NCBI GenBank assembly: GCA_964611185.1
Contig: CAZSXE010000029.1
Span: forward strand, 1-22,332
Length of the DNA stretch: 22,332 nt
Reading direction: 5' to 3'
DNA from: CAAGNP01 sp964611185
Lineage (GTDB): Bacteria; Bacteroidota; Bacteroidia; Bacteroidales; UBA932
Shown here: one piece after another, positions 14,671-22,332 of the stretch
How positions within the stretch are numbered: position 1 is the first letter of the stretch
How the letters are laid out: each line of letters begins with the position of its first letter
Made by a program: the position numbers and the translations under genes
Notes under the pieces: generated by a model
Told to the model about the DNA's origin: nothing
Databases searched by the model: none
Seen by the model: the letters and a program-made list of their open reading frames with translations, nothing else

Positions 14671-16269
14671 ATGAAACAATTTAATGTATTATCAATTTTA
14701 ATTGCTGTAATCCTGCTGTGCAGCTGCAATAATCAGGAACAGACACCACATTCTAAACATGTGATTTTATTGGGGTTTGATGCTATGGGCTCTTATGGTT
14801 TTCAGCGTGCAAATACTCCGAATATGAATAAAATGGTAGAAGATGGAGCTATTGCTCTGAATACCAGATGCGTAAGAGAAACATCAAGCAGTCAAAACTG
14901 GATGTCGATGATAAGCGGTACTTGTATAGAACACCATGGCGTGTTCGGAAATGCTTGGGAGAGAGATAACGCTCCGATAGAACCGACAGTTAAAAATGAA
15001 ATCGGGCTTTTCCCCACTATTTTTGATTACTTATATCAGCAACGCCCTGATGCCAAGGTATATGCATACTATCAGTGGACAGAACAAGACAGAATGTATA
15101 ATTTAAGCCATGTTACAAAAAGGGTGACAGGGTATGATGATGATACGACACTCGATATGGCTCTTGAGGCATACCTTAAAGATCAGCCCGAATTTCTATT
15201 TGTCTCTCTCAACTTACCTGATGAGATGGGGCACACCTACGGACACGAATCCGAAGAGTACCTCAACAGCATCTCACATCTTGATGCCAAGGTGGGAGCA
15301 TTTGTTGAAAAACTGAAAGAAAAAAATATGCTTGATGATGTTACTATCATTATCACAGGCGATCACGGCGGGATACGCTACGGACACGGAGGAGATTCTC
15401 CGCAGGAGCTACTTACAGCTATCCTTATGTATGGAGGAAATGTGACAAAGGGGAGAATAATGGAACACGGATATATGATATACGATGTGGGAGCTACTAT
15501 TGCAGGGCTTCTGAATATCGAACTTCCGAGAGAATGTACAGGCAAATTTATCTATGAAGCATACGAGCCTGCGACAGAAAAAAAATATGTCCCCGTACCA
15601 TTTATCAGGGTTAACTACGACAGTAATACCGGCGGAGCCGCAATATCAATATCCGCAGACGCCCCGGGATGTTCCATCTATTACACCACTGATGGGACCA
15701 CTCCCACCACCGACTCTCGAAAATACGAAAGCCCGTTTATCATCGACAATTCATGCATAATTAAGGCTATTTCATCCAAAGAGAATCAGTGCAGTATTGT
15801 CGGTGATCGCACCGCCTATCTCCCTTCAGGAACAGGTAACCCGAAAGTAGCATATAAATATTTTGAAAATTGGAAGGGCCTAACTCTTCCCAATTTCGAT
15901 AAAATAGGAAAGGCGACAAAGGAGGGATTTATATATGATATTACCCTCAACGCATTAGATGTAGAAAACAAAGATGACTTTGCAATTCAGTTTTCTACCA
16001 AATTAAATATACCGGAATCAGGCGAATACCTCTTTGAAATCATTTCCGATGATGGTTCTGCGCTATACATTGACGGAGTAAAAATTATCGATAATGACGG
16101 TTCTCATTCTGCCAGCGCTGCCAAGACTACTGTGGAACTTGAAAAAGGAATTCACTCCATCAGAGTCGATTATTTTGATGATCACGGAGGACAGATTATA
16201 GAACTATATTGGGGATCTGTAAAAATTGGTAATTATCGTCCCATTTTAAGTACGGATTTTGTAAGATAA
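14671..16269 (+). CDS. Type I phosphodiesterase-like lipoprotein (alkaline phosphatase superfamily) with chitobiase-C-like and PA14 modules
   Basis: The 532-residue protein has a lipobox LCSC (Cys19). The catalytic domain (about 28-300) is of the alkaline phosphatase superfamily, type I phosphodiesterase/nucleotide pyrophosphatase branch. It shows metal ligand Asp37 in LLGFDAMG, a nucleophile cluster ETSSSQNW (probably Ser73, by alignment with the TxPN motif of that branch), Asp184/His188 in NLPDEMGH, and Asp231/His232 with His239 in TGDHGGIRYGHG. There is no Cys for formylglycine conversion, so it is not a sulfatase. It is expected to cleave phosphodiesters or phosphomonoesters. A chitobiase-C-like module (about 325-385, YTTDGTTPT) and a PA14 module (about 395-515, DDGSALYID, IDNDGSHS) follow, the same pair as in the preceding GH92. 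The gap to that gene is 12 bp. Confidence 0.86.
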   Translation: MKQFNVLSILIAVILLCSCNNQEQTPHSKHVILLGFDAMGSYGFQRANTPNMNKMVEDGAIALNTRCVRETSSSQNWMSMISGTCIEHHGVFGNAWERDNAPIEPTVKNEIGLFPTIFDYLYQQRPDAKVYAYYQWTEQDRMYNLSHVTKRVTGYDDDTTLDMALEAYLKDQPEFLFVSLNLPDEMGHTYGHESEEYLNSISHLDAKVGAFVEKLKEKNMLDDVTIIITGDHGGIRYGHGGDSPQELLTAILMYGGNVTKGRIMEHGYMIYDVGATIAGLLNIELPRECTGKFIYEAYEPATEKKYVPVPFIRVNYDSNTGGAAISISADAPGCSIYYTTDGTTPTTDSRKYESPFIIDNSCIIKAISSKENQCSIVGDRTAYLPSGTGNPKVAYKYFENWKGLTLPNFDKIGKATKEGFIYDITLNALDVENKDDFAIQFSTKLNIPESGEYLFEIISDDGSALYIDGVKIIDNDGSHSASAAKTTVELEKGIHSIRVDYFDDHGGQIIELYWGSVKIGNYRPILSTDFVR

Positions 16270-16294
16270 GTTATAACTATAAATTCATATCAAG

Positions 16295-18256
16295 ATGAAG
16301 AAGAATTTAATACACAGTGCTACTTTTATACTTCTTTTACTTATCAGCTGTTCTCTTCAGGCCCAATACCCTATAAGAATTCACTCACACAACGACTACA
16401 AAAACATAGTCCCTTTCTATCTCGCATACTCTCAGAGGGCTGCTTCCATAGAATGTGATATGTTTCTAACGGAGGGAGTCTTCTTGGTGGGGCACGATAA
16501 AGAGGATTTAACTGCCGATATGAATTTTGAAAAGATTTATCTCGAACCGATTGTTGACTGTTTCAAAAAAAACAAAGGGAGAGCATGGAAGGATAGTGAA
16601 GAAAGATTACAGCTTCTTCTTGAGGTCAAATCAGGAGATACACAGGCATATATCGAAGCTCTGCTCAAAAGAATCGAGAAATACCCCGAAGTATTTAACC
16701 CCTCCGTTAACAGATATGCCGTTCGCATAGTCTTGACAGGGTGTTCAATACCGGGCGATGATATTATATCCAAATATCCCGATTATATTCTCTTTGACGG
16801 AGAGTATGAAAAGGAATACACCCCTGCCCAAATGGGAAGGATATATATGATCAGTACCAATCTCGAGGGCCTCACTCGTTGGAACGGAAAGGGATCCCTC
16901 GTAAGGGATGAAGAGGCAAAGGTCAGAAAATGTATCTCGGATATACATTCTTTAGGGAAATTTGTCCGTTTTTGGGGCGCTCCCGATACCCCCACTGCAT
17001 GGAACACACTATACAATTTCGGAGTTGACTTTGTCGGAACCGACAATGTGACAAAATGTGCAGATTTTTTCAGCGACTGGCGAAATAAAAATTATGAAAT
17101 TTCATCTCCTCAGGGGGGAACAGCTACGGGAGGAGGCACCACTCGAACCGACCGCCTCGATAAGACAACTCGCTCATTTAAAGGATTTGAAAATGACAAA
17201 CTCGCTCTCAGCCATCGAATAAACACATATACACCATCTTACACCGGTGACGGAGACCACAAACCTATAAAAAATATTATATTCCTTATAGGAGATGGTA
17301 TGGGCATAGCCCAAATAGATGCTGCCAACAAAGTAAATTCAGGCCTTACCTTATTGAATATGAAGCACATAGGCTTAATCAGCAATAGCTCCAAGGATGC
17401 TTATACCACTGATTCCGCTGCTGCAGGAAGTGCACTTGCCACAGGAGAATCCAATTCCAACAGACACATCAGTATAAGCGATGACGGTAAACCGTACCCT
17501 TCTCTGACCGATTTTTTTCATGAAAAAGGATACGCCTGTGGAGTAGTTACCCTCGGGAATGTAGCAGATGCCACACCTGCCGCATTTTACGCACACAATG
17601 TAGAGAGAGACAATGCAGACGAAATTACTATGGAGCTCCTAAAAGGAAATTTAGACATATTGGTGGGTTCGGGGATCAATAACTTTACTAAACGAGATGA
17701 CGATGTCAATATCATAAGCGAATTAAAAAAGAAAGGATATGATTTTACCAAAAGCATCGATAAAATTAGAAAATCAGGGGAAAAAGTGATTTGTATCGAT
17801 GAAGATATGGAAAAAGCAGCTGACACCCTTAATATCGGTCTTCTCGCAAAAGCTACACGCGAGACCATCGACAAACTAACCGAAAACAAAGAGTCAAAAG
17901 GATTTTTCCTTATGGTAGAGGGTGCTAAAATAGATTATGCTGGACATTCACGCTGCTTCCCGGGGTCCATAGTAGAAACATTGAGTTTCGATATGGCGAT
18001 AAGCGAAGCACTGAAATTTGCCGACAAAAACGGAGAAACACTCGTGATAGTAACTGCCGACCATGAAACAGGCGGTCTCACACTTATAGACGGAAACCTC
18101 AAAACGGGCCATCTGACTGCCTATTATGTAACCAACGACCATACACCCATAATACTTCCCGTATTTTCGTATGGGCCACATTCAGACACTTTTATAGGCA
18201 ATTATTTCCATTATGAAATACCGCGAAAAATAAAACAATTATTTCAAAATAACTGA
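16295..18256 (+). CDS. Fusion: GDPD/PI-PLC-like phosphodiesterase domain plus alkaline phosphatase
   Basis: The 653-residue exported protein may be a lipoprotein (LISC, Cys19) or cleaved at LQA/Q. Residues about 25-265 form a PLC-like phosphodiesterase TIM barrel of the GDPD/AIM6-like type: IHSHNDY (29-35), SIECDMFL with Glu53 and Asp55, LVGHD (64-68), LLLEVKS (107-113) and FVGTDN. After a Gly/Thr-rich linker (about 272-295), residues about 325-650 are a classical alkaline phosphatase: FLIGDGMG with Asp334, nucleophile Ser374 in TTDSAAAGSALATG, EGAKIDYAGH (Glu542, Asp547, His551), TADHETGG (Asp589, His590) and His616. The diesterase could open a phosphodiester and the phosphatase remove the resulting monoester. 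Substrate is unknown. The gap to the next gene is 2 bp. Confidence 0.88.
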   Translation: MKKNLIHSATFILLLLISCSLQAQYPIRIHSHNDYKNIVPFYLAYSQRAASIECDMFLTEGVFLVGHDKEDLTADMNFEKIYLEPIVDCFKKNKGRAWKDSEERLQLLLEVKSGDTQAYIEALLKRIEKYPEVFNPSVNRYAVRIVLTGCSIPGDDIISKYPDYILFDGEYEKEYTPAQMGRIYMISTNLEGLTRWNGKGSLVRDEEAKVRKCISDIHSLGKFVRFWGAPDTPTAWNTLYNFGVDFVGTDNVTKCADFFSDWRNKNYEISSPQGGTATGGGTTRTDRLDKTTRSFKGFENDKLALSHRINTYTPSYTGDGDHKPIKNIIFLIGDGMGIAQIDAANKVNSGLTLLNMKHIGLISNSSKDAYTTDSAAAGSALATGESNSNRHISISDDGKPYPSLTDFFHEKGYACGVVTLGNVADATPAAFYAHNVERDNADEITMELLKGNLDILVGSGINNFTKRDDDVNIISELKKKGYDFTKSIDKIRKSGEKVICIDEDMEKAADTLNIGLLAKATRETIDKLTENKESKGFFLMVEGAKIDYAGHSRCFPGSIVETLSFDMAISEALKFADKNGETLVIVTADHETGGLTLIDGNLKTGHLTAYYVTNDHTPIILPVFSYGPHSDTFIGNYFHYEIPRKIKQLFQNN

Positions 18257-18258
18257 TT

Positions 18259-19884
18259 ATGAGACATTTAACTAATATCTTAGTCACATCGCTCATATTA
18301 TTTTTTTATAGTATGACACTATCCGGTCAAAACAACGGACAGCCTGCCAAATACAATCTTCCATACAAAAACACATACAATAAGGAACCCTTGGTAACTG
18401 AAAACGAATATCGTACAGCCAAGCCACATTATTTGAAACCCGGAAGCTTCAAAGAAGCTAAAGAGATTCTCCCGAGTCCTGTGTGGGAAGGGCACGAAAA
18501 AGAGATAGAAATGTATTGGAAAGCATGGGAAATAGCTATAAGAAACATACGCCAGCCTGAAAAAGATTCAAAATTTGTCTCGCCCTATCTCGACATAGCC
18601 TATAATGGCAATATTTTTATGTGGGATATGTCTTTTATGATGATGTTCGCCCACTACGGCAACCATTTTTTCCCATTTGTTAATTCGATGGACAATTTCT
18701 ACTCCCATCAGCACCCTGACGGATTTATATGCCGCGAAATTAAATCAGATGGAGCAGACTGTTTTGAAAGATATGATCCTGTAAGTACAGGCCCCAACCT
18801 TCTCCCCATGGCAGAAATGAAATATTTCAAACAATACGGAGATATAGAGAGACTGCATAAAATTTTCTCCCCGTTAAGTGCTTACAACAAATGGCTTCAA
18901 TTAAATCGCACCTGGCGCAACGGGACCTACTGGTCGAGCGGATGGGGCACAGGAATGGATAATATGCCTCGTGTAAAACCTCAATACAACCCCATATACA
19001 GCCACGGACAGATGATTTGGCTTGATGCCTGCCTCCAACAAGTTATGACAGACAAACTTCTTATGGACATAGGATTTTACACCGAGAGGTGGCAGGAAAT
19101 AGAAAATTTTGAAGACGAAATAAAATTGCTGACAAAATATATTAATGAAAATCTTTGGGATGAAAAGACAGGCTTTCTATATGACCAGTATGCAGATGGC
19201 TCACTATGCACCACCAAGGGAATAGGTGCTTTTTGGGTATTCCAGACAGATATATTGGATAAAGACAAGTTAGACAGAATGGTTTCACACCTTGACGATA
19301 AAAATGAATTTAACCGTCTTCACCGCGTTCCTTCTCTATCTGCTGACCATCCGAAATACAACGAAAGAGGTCGTTATTGGCAGGGTGGAGTATGGCCCGG
19401 AACTAATTATATGGTCATAGACGGCCTTTATAAAAAAGGATATTGCGAAAAAGCAAAAGAGATCGCAGCCAACCATTATTCCAATGTTTTTGAAGTATAT
19501 AAAAACACAGGTACTTTTTGGGAATATTACGCTCCGGAGCACGCAGAACCCGGGTTTATGGCTCGTAAGGATTTTGTAGGCTGGACAGGTCTTCCCCCCA
19601 TCGCAGTTTTCATAGAGTACATTTTGGGAATACACAGCGACTTCTCCGAAAAAGAGATAGTATGGGATATGGTTCAGACTGAAAATCACGGTATTAAGAG
19701 ACTGCCTTTCGGCAATAAAGGAGAAATAACCATCAGTGCAGCCAAGCGTTCCCACTCAAGTGAGAAACCGGAAATAACAGTTAGCTGTGATATAGCTTTT
19801 GATCTTATAGTAAAATGGGATAACGGGGAGAAAAGCGCCGAAGCGCACATCGAACCCTGTAAAAACCAATTGATTAAATTATGA
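18259..19884 (+). CDS. GH63/MGH1-type (alpha/alpha)6-barrel glycosidase
   Basis: The 541-residue protein has a signal peptide (about 1-23, LSG/Q). The rest is an (alpha/alpha)6-barrel of the GH63-like group that includes processing alpha-glucosidase I and mannosylglycerate/glucosylglycerate hydrolases. Visible landmarks are MWDMSFMMMF (121-130), SGWGTGMDN with the probable general acid Asp234, YWQGGVWPGTNYMVIDGL (373-390) and TFWEYYAPE with the probable base Glu422. GH63-type enzymes act as exo-hydrolases on alpha-glucosides or related alpha-glycosides with inversion. Here an alpha-linked terminal sugar on the same glycan as the GH92 target is the likely substrate. GH37 trehalase shares the fold but its signatures are absent. 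The ATG follows the preceding stop by 2 bp, and its own stop overlaps the next start (ATGA). Confidence 0.78.
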   Translation: MRHLTNILVTSLILFFYSMTLSGQNNGQPAKYNLPYKNTYNKEPLVTENEYRTAKPHYLKPGSFKEAKEILPSPVWEGHEKEIEMYWKAWEIAIRNIRQPEKDSKFVSPYLDIAYNGNIFMWDMSFMMMFAHYGNHFFPFVNSMDNFYSHQHPDGFICREIKSDGADCFERYDPVSTGPNLLPMAEMKYFKQYGDIERLHKIFSPLSAYNKWLQLNRTWRNGTYWSSGWGTGMDNMPRVKPQYNPIYSHGQMIWLDACLQQVMTDKLLMDIGFYTERWQEIENFEDEIKLLTKYINENLWDEKTGFLYDQYADGSLCTTKGIGAFWVFQTDILDKDKLDRMVSHLDDKNEFNRLHRVPSLSADHPKYNERGRYWQGGVWPGTNYMVIDGLYKKGYCEKAKEIAANHYSNVFEVYKNTGTFWEYYAPEHAEPGFMARKDFVGWTGLPPIAVFIEYILGIHSDFSEKEIVWDMVQTENHGIKRLPFGNKGEITISAAKRSHSSEKPEITVSCDIAFDLIVKWDNGEKSAEAHIEPCKNQLIKL

Positions 19885-21487
19885 TTCATTATATGAAAAA
19901 AATACATTTATTTGCATTTATCGGAATAATGCTATTGAGTTCCTGCATTTCAGATAATATCAACAAGCAAGAGCCCACCCTTCAATTCAATAAGGATGGG
20001 AAATTCAAAATTGCCCAATTCACCGATACACACATCACCATACCCAATCCCACCGAATACGAAAAGGCATTAAGTCAGCTGAAATACATTCTCGACACCG
20101 AAAAGCCCGATTTAGCCATATTCACAGGGGATATAGTAACAGATATTGAGGGCAATCGTGCATGGAAAGAGTTTTTAGCTCCGCTCGATGAGCGCAATAT
20201 TCCATTCGCAGTAGTGCTTGGTAATCACGACAGGGAGCAGGAATTATCCGAAAGAGAGATTATGAATCTTGTCATGGCCCACCCTTCAAATATAAACATT
20301 GCCGCCGAAGGGGGATATCTCGACGATTTTGTAATAAAAATTAGAAGTAGTAAAGACGATAAAACGGCATCTCTCCTCTATTTGATGGATTCAAACGATT
20401 ACTCGACTTCGGAGTTTTTCGATGATTACGGTTNNNNNNNNNNNNNNNNNNNNNNNNNNNNNNNNNNNNNNNNNNNNNNNNNNNNNNNNNNNNNNNNNNN
20501 NNNNNNNNNNNNNNNNNNNNNNNNNNNNNNNNNTATTTGATGGATTCAAACGATTACTCGACTTCGGAGTTTTTCGATGATTACGGTTGGATAACAAGCG
20601 AACAAGTCCAATGGTATATTAACTCCAGCAAATCATACACAAAACAGAACGGGAATGTCCCCTGCCCCTCTTATGCTTTCTTTCACATTCCCCTGCAGGA
20701 ATATTCTGTGGCAAGTGGTAGAAAAACCCCTTACGGATATAGAGAAGAAAACGAATGTCCGGGGGAGCTTAACTCAGGACTTCTCTCTGCTATGGTGGAA
20801 TGTGGAGATGTTCAGGGAATATTTACCGGTCACGATCACGACGACGACTATATCGCCGAAATGGGTGGTATATCATTGGTCTATGGCAGATATTCAGGCT
20901 ATAATACCGTTTATAACCATCTTCCTCACGGAGTAAGGATAATAGAATTGAAAGAGAATGATTATGGTTTCCGCACCTGGATAAGAGAAAGGGACGGAAA
21001 AATCGTAACAGATACCACTATTACTAAAAATATCGATTATAAACTTCGGAAAGCAACTGCTTCCAAAGGGAAAGAAAACGGAATTAAAAGGAGCGAATTT
21101 GTGGGAAATATCACCTCCATCGATAATATGACAAAAGATGGAACATTGCAAGGTATTTCTCTCCTCCAGTCTCCTCGAATCCCCACTCACGACGATGCCG
21201 GAGTTCACGGATATGTTTACGAAGGAATGCTTATGTTCCCTGAAAGCGGATTATGGTCCATACATATTACGGGTGAAGAATACGCGCGCCTTACCATAGA
21301 CGACACCTCTTGTGACGGACACTTTTACCACAGAGGACAGACGAGAATTAATCTTGAGAAAGGATTACACCCCATCAAAATCGAATTTATTAATACTCAG
21401 GGTGGAGAGAGGCTGAAGCTGCAGTGGAAGAGACAAGGCAGCTCTCGCTACCATGAAATACCAGATAAAAATTACTTTATAAAATAG
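19881..21487 (+). CDS. Calcineurin-type metallophosphoesterase lipoprotein with PA14-like C-terminus (interrupted by assembly gap)
   Basis: In the window the frame is split by 100 N. Removing the N-run and one of the two 55-bp copies beside it joins both parts in frame into 483 residues, or 479 from the alternative ATG at 19893. The lipobox is LSSC (Cys22). The metal-binding motifs are complete across the join: QFTDTH (Asp49, His51), TGDIVTD (Asp84), LGNHDRE (Asn115, His116), FFHIPL (His217) and TGHDHDDD (His266, His268). The pattern resembles Dcr2/PAP29-like phosphatases of the purple acid phosphatase relatives. The last 125 residues or so are PA14-like (SGLWSIHITGEEYARLTID). It should remove phosphate or cleave phosphodiesters on the locus substrate. 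The ATG overlaps the previous stop, so the genes may be translationally coupled. Confidence 0.85.
20379..20433 (+). repeat. 55-bp exact repeat, left copy (contig end)
   Basis: Identical to 20534-20588 and ending exactly at the first N. Both copies code for the same metallophosphoesterase segment. This is the end of one contig, not a biological duplication. Confidence 0.9.
20434..20533. other. Scaffold gap of exactly 100 N
   Basis: The run of 100 undetermined bases is a conventional placeholder length. Because the flanks overlap by 55 bp, the true gap is very probably zero and the contigs should be merged. Confidence 0.95.
20534..20588 (+). repeat. 55-bp exact repeat, right copy (contig start)
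   Basis: Identical to 20379-20433 and beginning at the first base after the Ns. Fifty-five is a standard assembler k-mer length, so this is the shared end k-mer of two adjacent contigs. Confidence 0.9.
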
Positions 21488-21494
21488 GTTTAAC

Positions 21495-22316
21495 GTGAAA
21501 ATAGGAATAGATCTTGGAGGGACAAAGTTACTTATCGGAGTAGTTGACGATCTCGGCAACATTATTGACAGTTACATCGAGAAAACCAAAGCCGACAAAC
21601 CGAAGGAGGTAGTAATCAATCAGCTGATTAGCCTCATTGAAAAATACTTCAATCATGATATTACACTTATCGGGATAGGTGTGCCGGCCATAGTTGACTC
21701 GGAAAAAGGGATAGTTTACAATGCTGTAAGCATACCATCATGGGATGAAGTGCATCTTAAAGATATACTTGAAGAACGATTCAAGATTCCCGTACACATA
21801 AGTAATGACTGTAATTGTTTCGCTCGCGGGATACTTCAATCGAATGAATATAAGAAGTATGAAGATTTAGTGTGCATTACTCTCGGAACAGGGGTGGGCT
21901 CGGGTCTGATTTTCAACAGACATCTTTATACCGGGAAGGACTCTCTCGCCGGTGAGATAGGAAGCATTCAATATCTTGACAAAGATTATGAATATTATTG
22001 TAGCAGCAGATTTTTCCTTTCAAAAGGGACTACCGGAAAAGAGGCAGGCGAAAAAGCTGCAAATGGAGATAAAAAATCTTTACAGTTATGGGAAGAGCTT
22101 GGCGACCATTTAGGAGAACTGCTTCACACCGTACTATATACCTATAATCCGCAAGCAATCATATTCGGAGGAAGCATTGCCAATTCATTCAGATTTTTTG
22201 AAAAATCAATGATGAAAAAACTCTACGAATTTCCATACTCCAATGTAACCCAAAAAGTATCAATTTTCACCACCGACACCCGAAAAACCATGATAATCGG
22301 GTCGATATATACATAG
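21495..22316 (+). CDS. ROK-family sugar kinase, GTG start
   Basis: The 273-residue cytoplasmic protein begins at GTG, 7 bp after the metallophosphoesterase stop; the ATP-binding DLGGTK motif follows at once (6-11), so no later start is possible. Other ROK features are GIGVPAIVD (60-68), the catalytic Asp105 in SNDCNCFA, LGTGVGSGLI (130-139) and GEIGS (153-157). The GH-type histidine and the CxCGxxGC zinc motif of canonical ROK kinases are absent; the stretch YLDKDYEYYCSSRFF stands there, as in a Bacteroidales subgroup. It most likely phosphorylates the hexose freed by the locus, for example mannose or glucose, after import. It is the last gene of the operon within the window. Confidence 0.87.
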   Translation: MKIGIDLGGTKLLIGVVDDLGNIIDSYIEKTKADKPKEVVINQLISLIEKYFNHDITLIGIGVPAIVDSEKGIVYNAVSIPSWDEVHLKDILEERFKIPVHISNDCNCFARGILQSNEYKKYEDLVCITLGTGVGSGLIFNRHLYTGKDSLAGEIGSIQYLDKDYEYYCSSRFFLSKGTTGKEAGEKAANGDKKSLQLWEELGDHLGELLHTVLYTYNPQAIIFGGSIANSFRFFEKSMMKKLYEFPYSNVTQKVSIFTTDTRKTMIIGSIYT

Positions 22317-22324
22317 TTTTTCCG

Positions 22325-22332
22325 TAACTTTG
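22325..22332 (+). promoter_or_regulatory. Possible -7 box at the right edge
   Basis: TAACTTTG matches TAnnTTTG exactly and lies 8 bp after the ROK stop, at the last bases of the window. It may start a further transcript beyond the edge. A chance match is possible. Confidence 0.3.

Noticed and set aside
14671..16269. Sulfatase
   Set aside because: There is no C/S-x-P-x-R formylglycine motif; the nucleophile region is SSSQNW, as in phosphodiesterase-type members of the superfamily.
20379..20588. 55-bp direct repeat as a biological duplication or recombination site
   Set aside because: Both copies end exactly at the Ns and match an assembler k-mer length.
19881..21487. Metallophosphoesterase as a pseudogene or two genes
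   Set aside because: The break coincides exactly with 100 N between identical 55-mers, and the frame is restored on merging.
1..22332. tRNA, rRNA, CRISPR arrays, insertion sequences, phage attachment sites
   Set aside because: I saw no cloverleaf-like segments, spaced repeats, transposase genes or integrases on either strand.

Overview
The window is a fragment of a Bacteroidota genome, most likely order Bacteroidales. It carries an adjacent SusC/SusD pair, surface-type lipoprotein signals (LSSC, LGSC, LSAC), several matches to the Bacteroidetes -7 box TAnnTTTG, an AT-rich base composition and almost no Shine-Dalgarno sequences. A run of exactly 100 N flanked by identical 55-bp ends marks it as scaffolded draft or metagenome sequence. 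I cannot place it below order level.

Left part (1-6650): small housekeeping and stress units. On the minus strand at the edge are a short 'APE...W' peptide gene and a fimbrillin-like lipoprotein cut by the window end. Next come a secreted alpha/beta-hydrolase (esterase-like) and a membrane-anchored thioredoxin. The thioredoxin gene is divergent from oxyR, which has a near-consensus OxyR operator in front of it. Convergent with oxyR is a minus-strand set: a Gdx/SugE-type SMR exporter, an AraC-family regulator and a YkgB/RclC-like (DUF417) membrane protein. Divergent from the exporter, across a 13-bp inverted repeat holding a -7 box in each arm, are an EamA-type transporter and a Nudix hydrolase. 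A clear intrinsic terminator closes that unit at 6626-6650.

Right part (6651-22316): one plus-strand polysaccharide utilization locus. SusC and SusD are followed by a strong GC-rich hairpin plus T-run. Then comes a tightly packed operon (gaps of 25 bp or less, one ATGA overlap): GH92 alpha-mannosidase, type I phosphodiesterase-like enzyme, a fusion of a GDPD/PI-PLC-like domain with an alkaline phosphatase domain, a GH63-type (alpha/alpha)6 glycosidase, a calcineurin-type metallophosphoesterase and a ROK sugar kinase. Four separate phospho-active domains sit with two exo-glycosidases. Three of the enzymes carry PA14-like modules, and two of these also carry a chitobiase-C-like module. This points to a phosphodiester-decorated alpha-mannoside or alpha-hexoside as substrate, such as phosphomannan, a GPI-type glycan or a glycerophosphoryl-substituted glycan. 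The locus would import it through SusCD, strip the phospho-substituents, trim the sugars and phosphorylate the released hexose in the cytoplasm. No dedicated regulator, sugar transporter or endo-acting enzyme is visible in the window.

The metallophosphoesterase gene only looks broken. Deleting one 55-bp copy and the Ns restores a single 483-residue reading frame.
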